In this document: positions 58,941-64,000 of the stretch, one piece after another | Layout: each line of letters begins with the position of its first letter | Numbering within the stretch: position 1 is the stretch's first letter | Assembly (NCBI GenBank): GCA_910579705.1 | Contig: CAJTUI010000006.1 | Location: 65,383 to 129,382 of the forward strand | Direction: 5' to 3' | Origin: an uncultured Christensenella sp. | Lineage (GTDB): Bacteria; Bacillota; Clostridia; Christensenellales; Borkfalkiaceae | Length of the DNA stretch: 64,000 bases | Program-made: the position numbers and the translations under genes | The notes under the pieces: model-generated | Databases searched by the model: none | Seen by the model: the letters and a program-made list of their open reading frames with translations, nothing else | What the model was told of the DNA's origin: nothing

Positions 58941-61549
58941 TATAATTTTCCTTGCATTTTTGCAACAGTAATTTTAAGTTTATCTATATCTATGGGTTTC
59001 GACATATGAGCGTTCATACCCGAATCCAAAGCGGACTTAACGTCTTCGTCGAACGCGTTCGCGGTCATTGCGAGAATGGGAATAGTTTTCGCGTTCTCGT
59101 GTGCGCAAGCGCGTATCGCGCGCGTCGCTTCGTAACCGTTCATAACCGGCATCTGCACGTCCATAAAGATTATATCGTATTGTCCCGGTTCGGATTTTTC
59201 GAACATTTCCAACGCTTCTCTGCCGTTGTGCGCTATATCGCAGACGACGCCTTCGTCTGATAACAGCTCGGTAAGAATTTCAGCATTTATTTCGTTGTCC
59301 TCCGCGGCGAGCACTTTAAGACCGTTCAGCGAAACCGCATCCGTATCGGAAGCGGAAGCCGTTTCGTCGCTGCCTCGGGTACCGCGTACGTGTTCAACCG
59401 CGCGGCGGAAATTAGACATAAAGAAAGGCTTGGGCAGGAAGAAATCGATTCCGGCCTGTTTAGCCTCGTCCTCTATTTCCTCGAAATTATAAGAAGTCAA
59501 AACGAGAATAGGAATTTCGGTTTCGACGATTTCGCGAATTCTCTTAGCCGTTTCTATGCCGTTCATTTCAGGCATTTTCCAGTCAAGTAGAATAACGTTG
59601 AAATTATTGTTTTCCGTACGCGATTCGTTGACCATTTCTATCGCGCGCATTCCGCTTACCGCGTACGATATATCGACGCCAGTTCCTTCCATAAGTTCTT
59701 TGACGTTGAGGCATATATCTTCCTCGTCGTCAACGACGAGGACACGCGTAATATTGTGACGCTGCCAGAAATCGTCGTCGTCCATTTCCTCGGCCACGGC
59801 AAGTTCGAGTTCGACGGTGAATACGCTTCCTACACCCTGTTTGCTTTCGACGGAAATCGTACCGCCCATCAAATCTACGATGTTTTTGGTAATAGCCATT
59901 CCGAGCCCCGTACCTTGGATTTCTTTCTTAGCGTTGGTCTGCTCGCGCGAGAACGGCTGGAATATCGTTTGTACGAATTCTTCGCTCATACCGAGTCCGT
60001 TGTCTTTAACAACGAACCGCAAATGAGCGTGTCTGTGTACGTTCTGCTCCATCTCCTCGATTACAAGTCCTATACTGCCTCCTGCCGGAGTATATTTAAC
60101 CGCGTTCGACAAGAGATTGAGTAAAATCTGGTTAAGACGAAGTTTATCGCCCAAAATGCGTTCGGGTATCTCTCCCTTGGTGTGCATATCGAAATTCTGC
60201 TTCTTGGCTTTCGTCTGCGGAAGAACCATAGAATAAAGCGCTTCGAGCAATTCGGGAAGAGAAAATTCTTCAACGTTTAAAGCGGTCTTTCCGCTTTCGA
60301 TTTTGCTCATATCGAGCACGTCGTTGATTAATCCTAAAAGATGCTGGCTCGAATAAGTTATTTTCTTGACATATTCGCGCACGGTATCGGGTTTCTCCGC
60401 ATTCTTCGCAAGCAGAGTAGAGAAACCTATAATCGCGTTCATAGGAGTTCTTATATCGTGCGACATATTTGAAAGGAAATTGCTCTTCGCCTCGTTGGCG
60501 GACTTTGCTATGTCGAGCGCCTGTTCGAGTTTTACGTTCATTTCCTGTTTGAGATTCAACTCTTTCTGTTTTGCTCTCCTCAACTGATACGCAAAAACTA
60601 CGCCTACGCCCGCCGCGCCGAGCAATAAGAATATTCCCGTCATAAACCCGATGGTAACAGACCTGAAATTATTCATACTGTGATTGAGAATTTCGGCGGG
60701 AACTATGCCTATCATACTCCAATTATTAAAACCTACGGGCAAGTTAACGATATAATATTCTATTTTAGCGTACTTGAACATTGCTACGTCTGATTTACCG
60801 TTTTTTAAATTGTTGCGCAAATCTTCGGCGCTTCCGCGGGTAAATTCAACGGATGCAAGCAAATTTTCTATATAACGGCTGTCCTCTTTCCCGTTGGAAG
60901 ACATCAGTACGCCGCCTGCCTCGGTCACTATTCTGCACACGCCGCTGCCGTTGAAAGCGTTGATGTCCAAAGTCTTGTTCATATCCGTAGTATTAAACGT
61001 AACTCCGATGGCTATATAATCTTGACCTACGTATTTGATATTTACGGGAACAGCGAATAACGTTACGGTTGTCGTGCTTGTCTCGCCGTCTCTGAGCCTC
61101 TCCGTGGCCATAACGATATTGTCGGGTTTTACTCCGGCTTCCTCGTCACCTTTAAGTACCGGAATATAATTTTCTATGCCCTCGAACGTACAGACAACCT
61201 TTCCGTCGCGGCTGACACCCGTGCCGTTTTCGTCAATAAAATAAAAGTATGTAAATCCCCAGTCTTTCTTTCTCGCTTCTATATAATCGGTCAGTTCTTT
61301 ATTCCCCGTATCTTCCGCGGATTCGGCTTTTTCCTTTACGTAATCAGCCCAGCCGCCGAGTATGTTCCAGTTTCTCTGTACGGTGGAACTGTAATTTATA
61401 TTAACCTGACCGTAAATCTCGGTAAGATGGCTTGCGCTCTCTGAATATATCTTATCCGAAGCAAATATCGAATAAAATACGATTATAAGAACCACCACTG
61501 CCACACATAAAACCATTATCGCAGATTCTATTATTCTTCTTTTCAGCAT
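58940..61549 (-). CDS. Hybrid histidine kinase with two receivers
   Basis: 869 residues. A membrane segment (12-32), a large outer sensor domain (about 40-290, dCache-like), a second membrane segment (about 296-320), HisKA (about 355-420; SHDIRTPMNAIIGFS), HATPase (about 465-575; GTGLGMAITKNIVDLMGG), REC 1 (about 605-720; LLDWKMPEMNG) and REC 2 (about 740-865; FMDVQMPVMNG) are visible. All key residues are intact. The operon gives kinase, REC output protein and HPt. Its own promoter lies upstream. Confidence 0.94.
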   Translation of the reverse strand: MLKRRIIESAIMVLCVAVVVLIIVFYSIFASDKIYSESASHLTEIYGQVNINYSSTVQRNWNILGGWADYVKEKAESAEDTGNKELTDYIEARKKDWGFTYFYFIDENGTGVSRDGKVVCTFEGIENYIPVLKGDEEAGVKPDNIVMATERLRDGETSTTTVTLFAVPVNIKYVGQDYIAIGVTFNTTDMNKTLDINAFNGSGVCRIVTEAGGVLMSSNGKEDSRYIENLLASVEFTRGSAEDLRNNLKNGKSDVAMFKYAKIEYYIVNLPVGFNNWSMIGIVPAEILNHSMNNFRSVTIGFMTGIFLLLGAAGVGVVFAYQLRRAKQKELNLKQEMNVKLEQALDIAKSANEAKSNFLSNMSHDIRTPMNAIIGFSTLLAKNAEKPDTVREYVKKITYSSQHLLGLINDVLDMSKIESGKTALNVEEFSLPELLEALYSMVLPQTKAKKQNFDMHTKGEIPERILGDKLRLNQILLNLLSNAVKYTPAGGSIGLVIEEMEQNVHRHAHLRFVVKDNGLGMSEEFVQTIFQPFSREQTNAKKEIQGTGLGMAITKNIVDLMGGTISVESKQGVGSVFTVELELAVAEEMDDDDFWQRHNITRVLVVDDEEDICLNVKELMEGTGVDISYAVSGMRAIEMVNESRTENNNFNVILLDWKMPEMNGIETAKRIREIVETEIPILVLTSYNFEEIEDEAKQAGIDFFLPKPFFMSNFRRAVEHVRGTRGSDETASASDTDAVSLNGLKVLAAEDNEINAEILTELLSDEGVVCDIAHNGREALEMFEKSEPGQYDIIFMDVQMPVMNGYEATRAIRACAHENAKTIPILAMTANAFDEDVKSALDSGMNAHMSKPIDIDKLKITVAKMQGKL

Positions 61550-61597
61550 TTAAATATCCTCTTTTAGGTTTAAAGCATTACATTGTAAACCACTATT

Positions 61598-61626
61598 ATA
61601 ATAATATATTAAGTTTTATTTGTCAA
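61598..61626 (-). promoter_or_regulatory. Promoter of the phosphorelay operon
   Basis: Minus strand: TTGACA (61621-61626), 17-base spacer, TATTAT (61598-61603). A TATAAT is also at 61595-61600. Confidence 0.65.
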
Positions 61627-61658
61627 CAGATAAAAAAACAAATATTTACCATACGGGG

Positions 61659-61691
61659 AAAGCCCGCCGCGAAAAAATCGCGGCGGGCTTT
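61659..61691 (-). terminator. Terminator after sigG
   Basis: AAAGCCCGCCGCG (61659-61671) pairs with CGCGGCGGGCTTT (61679-61691) around AAAAAAT. The U-run is short. Confidence 0.65.
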
Positions 61692-61701
61692 CGTTAAATT
61701 A

Positions 61702-62472
61702 TTAAGATATACAGCTTTTTATTTGTTTTAATGCGGTTTTTTCAAGGCGTGAAACCTGCGCCTGCGAAATACCGACTTCCTGCGATATTTCCGTCTGTGT
61801 CTTTCCCTCGAAATATCTCAAAAACAGTATCTTCTTTTCCCTGCCCTCCAAACGGCTTATCGCCTCATACAGCGCCGCCTTTTCCGTCCATACTTCGTCG
61901 TTGTTCTTAACGTCGAATATCTGGTCCATTAAAAGGAGCGTGTCGCCGGATTTGTTGTACACGGGCTCGTACAGCGAAACGGGGTCGGAAATAGCGTCCA
62001 GCGCGTAAGCGACTTCGGACACGGCGATATTCATTTCCTTTGCGATTTTATCATACGTCACGTCCTCGTCGTCCGCTTCCAATTTTTCGCGCACTTTGAG
62101 CACCTGATACGCGGTGTCGCGTATACTTCTCGAAACCCGCAAACTGTTGCCGTCCCTCAGATACCTTTTGATTTCGCCGAGTATCATAGGCACGGCGTAA
62201 GTCGAAAACTTGACTCCGACGGTAACGTCAAAATTATCGATAGCCTTTATAAGCCCTACGCAACCCGCCTGAAACACGTCATCGGCGTTTGCGTTTTTTG
62301 CCCAGAACCTTCTGACAAGCGATAAAACCAAGCGCAGATTTCCGGTTATAAACCTCTCGCGCGCGGATTCGTCGCCCGCTTTGATTGCGAGCATAAGCTC
62401 CTCCTGTTCCTTCGAGGACAGCAACGGAAGTCCCGACGTGTCCACCCCGCAAATAATAACTTTCTGTAACAT
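61702..62472 (-). CDS. sigG: RNA polymerase sigma-G factor (late forespore)
   Basis: 256 residues. Region 2 contains VFQAGCVGLIKAIDNFDV and FSTYAVPMILGEIKRYLRDG; region 4 has EGREKKILFLRYFEGKTQTE and ISQAQVSRLEK. It directs forespore transcription after engulfment. It lies 59 bases after sigE on the same strand, behind GGGGGAAA. An additional sigma-F-type promoter could lie in that gap but was not assigned. Confidence 0.96.
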   Translation of the reverse strand: MLQKVIICGVDTSGLPLLSSKEQEELMLAIKAGDESARERFITGNLRLVLSLVRRFWAKNANADDVFQAGCVGLIKAIDNFDVTVGVKFSTYAVPMILGEIKRYLRDGNSLRVSRSIRDTAYQVLKVREKLEADDEDVTYDKIAKEMNIAVSEVAYALDAISDPVSLYEPVYNKSGDTLLLMDQIFDVKNNDEVWTEKAALYEAISRLEGREKKILFLRYFEGKTQTEISQEVGISQAQVSRLEKTALKQIKSCIS

Positions 62473-62531
62473 ATTATTTCCCCCTTTTTCGGAATATGTA
62501 CGGAAAGATTACGATTATTTGACTCAGAACG

Positions 62532-63227
62532 TCAGATTTGCTTCGATATGTCTTTTTTGAGTTTGGAAATTATCTTTTTTTCCAGTCTCGATATGTAACT
62601 TTGCGAAATGCCGAGTTTGTCCGCGACGTCTTTTTGCGTCATTTCTTCTCCGCCGTCGAGCGCGAAACGCATACGCATAATTCTCTGTTCTCTCGGAGAC
62701 AGTTTCGAAAGGGAAGCCTGCAACAGTTCGCGCTCCACTCCGCCTTCTATATCGGAATAAACGCTGTCCGCGTCGGTTCCCATAACGTCCGACAAAAGAA
62801 GTTCGTTGCCTTCCCAATCGGTATTGAGCGGTTCGTCGAAACTTACTTCCTGTTTTAACCTCGACATACGGCGAAGATACATAAGAATTTCGTTTTCTAT
62901 GCACCTCGAAGCGTAAGTTGCGAGTTTTATATTTTTTTCGGATTTGAAAGAGTTGATAGCCTTTATAAGTCCTATCGTTCCGACCGAAACGAGGTCGTCC
63001 CCGTCCACTCCGGAACCTTCGAATTTTTTGGCTATGTAAACGACGAGTCTGAGATTATGCTCGACGAGTTCGGACTTAGCCTGCTCGTCCCCCCGCTCCA
63101 AACGCGAAATTTTATCGCTTTCCTCCTCCTGCGAAAACGGAAGAGGCAAAGCCTCTGTTCCGCAGATATAGTCGAGAGTATTTCTGCCGAATATCAGAGA
63201 TAACAGGTGTTTTATTTTTTCAAACAT
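62532..63227 (-). CDS. sigE: RNA polymerase sigma-E factor precursor (mother cell)
   Basis: 231 residues. The N-terminal pro-sequence (about 1-28) is hydrophobic and basic, ending before YICGTEALPLPFSQEE, where SpoIIGA cleaves in Bacillus. Region 2 (LVSVGTIGLIKAINSFKSEK) and region 4 (LSPREQRIMRMRFALDGGEE) are intact. The start directly follows the spoIIGA stop. Confidence 0.97.
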   Translation of the reverse strand: MFEKIKHLLSLIFGRNTLDYICGTEALPLPFSQEEESDKISRLERGDEQAKSELVEHNLRLVVYIAKKFEGSGVDGDDLVSVGTIGLIKAINSFKSEKNIKLATYASRCIENEILMYLRRMSRLKQEVSFDEPLNTDWEGNELLLSDVMGTDADSVYSDIEGGVERELLQASLSKLSPREQRIMRMRFALDGGEEMTQKDVADKLGISQSYISRLEKKIISKLKKDISKQI

Positions 63228-64000
63228 TTAATCCTCCATCAGGTCGGGGTGCAATACCGCCGTGCCTGCCGTGCGCGGGCTTATTCCTATTTTTACGCCG
63301 TTTACGACGTTTACTTTATCTCCCGAGTATATCTCTATTTTATCCGCGGTAAATACTTTTATTTTTTTACTCCCTGCAACAGTATGTATTTTTACTTCGT
63401 CTTTTATTCGGCTTTCGTCTATAATTTTCAGGGCGGATATCATAGGTATCACGCTGACGGGCTGTCCAGAATGGTATACTTTGTTCCCGCTGTCGTAAAA
63501 ACCCGAAAGTTCCACGTATTTTTCTCCGGAGTAGATTTTACATTTTACGGTCGCCTTGTCAGTCTTTTTAAGTCTTAAAGCAAGTTTTCTCGCAAGAATC
63601 ACGAGTACGAGCGCGCCGAACATAGGAATTCCTATCGGTACGGAAGACAGCATATACCCCTCTCCCGCGGAATAATCCAATCCCGCAAGAGAAAATATAG
63701 CTATCAGCGCTCCGCCGAGCACGAACGTAAAGACGAGAAATACCGCCGTTAATTTAAGGTATGCTTTAAAACCTCTAAACTTTCCGCCCAAAAGACAAAT
63801 TATCAGTCCCGAAACGATTTTTACAGCGGCCGACCATAATCCGCTTAATCCGAACAGCGGAAACACAACGGCAAAGCACGCGCCCAACGCCGAAGCCGCC
63901 GTCACCCGCCAGACCGAAGCGTGATTTCCGCACGTCAGCTTTGCGCAGTACAGGAGCGTAAAATCCATACAGAAATTTTCCAACAGGGCGAGTTCAACAT
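63228..64000 (-). CDS. spoIIGA: Sigma-E processing peptidase SpoIIGA (5' end outside window)
   Basis: Partial: about 257 codons, open to the right edge. A membrane-embedded N-terminal half (about five segments) is followed by an aspartic-protease-like domain with FYDSGNKVY, the catalytic D-S-G. It cleaves pro-sigma-E when activated across the septum. The frame continues upstream of a TTG codon at 63983 (ELALLENFCMDFTLL reads like a normal N-terminal membrane segment), so the true start lies beyond the window. Its TAA abuts the sigE ATG. Confidence 0.94.
   Translation of the reverse strand, partial: VELALLENFCMDFTLLYCAKLTCGNHASVWRVTAASALGACFAVVFPLFGLSGLWSAAVKIVSGLIICLLGGKFRGFKAYLKLTAVFLVFTFVLGGALIAIFSLAGLDYSAGEGYMLSSVPIGIPMFGALVLVILARKLALRLKKTDKATVKCKIYSGEKYVELSGFYDSGNKVYHSGQPVSVIPMISALKIIDESRIKDEVKIHTVAGSKKIKVFTADKIEIYSGDKVNVVNGVKIGISPRTAGTAVLHPDLMED

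Noticed and set aside
1..64000. CRISPR arrays, insertion sequences, rRNA
   Set aside because: No regularly spaced direct repeats, transposase motifs or rRNA sequence were seen.

Overview
The window reads as a chromosome segment from an endospore-forming Clostridia-type Firmicute. The right edge carries the spoIIGA-sigE-sigG block. Other sporulation-linked families are scattered along it: a YlbJ-like membrane protein, a PdaB-type deacetylase, a YlmC/YmxH PRC-barrel protein and a DUF421-DUF4363 pair. Most genes are moderately GC-rich, lie on the minus strand and are packed into short operons with stop-start overlaps. No rRNA, CRISPR array, insertion sequence or transposase was recognised; there is one tRNA.

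Layout: 1-8.8 kb is ordinary core: a MacB-like ABC protein cut by the window edge, a CmpB-type membrane protein, gltX, a membrane-anchored XRE regulator, degV, and small enzymes (LMW phosphatase, LOG protein, TfoX-N protein, FlaR-like kinase, beta-carbonic anhydrase, methyltransferase). 8.8-11.3 kb holds an XRE regulator, tRNA-Ala(GGC) with a duplicated 5' fragment, a HAD phosphatase and a DUF1622 protein. 11.4-23.8 kb is the main accessory region and its left part is clearly A/T-richer. In transcription order (minus strand) it has a small holin-LLH-like membrane protein, a 1931-residue Rhs/YD-repeat protein without a signal peptide, a HELTH zincin, a terminator, a promoterless second Rhs C-terminal cassette interrupted by an in-frame stop, and then seven small immunity-like genes and two phage-like small genes. 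This looks like a polymorphic-toxin locus with an orphan tip and an immunity array.

24-35.7 kb is core metabolism and sporulation: a two-OB-fold SSB-like protein, PdaB-like deacetylase, RarA, patatin, YlbJ, PheA, DAHP synthase, CoaD, RsmD, 5-FCL, alanine racemase, BioY, and a divergent lipoprotein/ECF-S pair. 35.7-46.1 kb has a MATE pump, guaA, guaB, HemW, MGMT and lepA. 46.1-47.2 kb is a small divergent XRE/helical-protein switch with two matched palindromes. 47.2-53.8 kb has a divergent MreB-like actin, Maf, Ppx/GppA-HD and a folate operon folC-folE-folP-folBK. 53.9-56.5 kb has the DUF421/DUF4363 pair, the PRC-barrel protein with a Cys-Pro-Pro tail, and a CvpA-like protein. 56.5-61.6 kb is a three-gene phosphorelay: hybrid kinase, REC-HD-GYP-GGDEF regulator and HPt. 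The window ends in sigG, sigE and spoIIGA.

Most promising for follow-up: the Rhs locus (holin-like gene fused by ATGA to a giant signal-less toxin, zincin in the immunity slot, silent recombination-ready tip); several minus-strand genes whose -10 box sits so close to the start codon that the mRNA should be leaderless or nearly so; and the palindromic operators next to two XRE regulators. All functional names rest on motif recognition by eye; no database search was possible.
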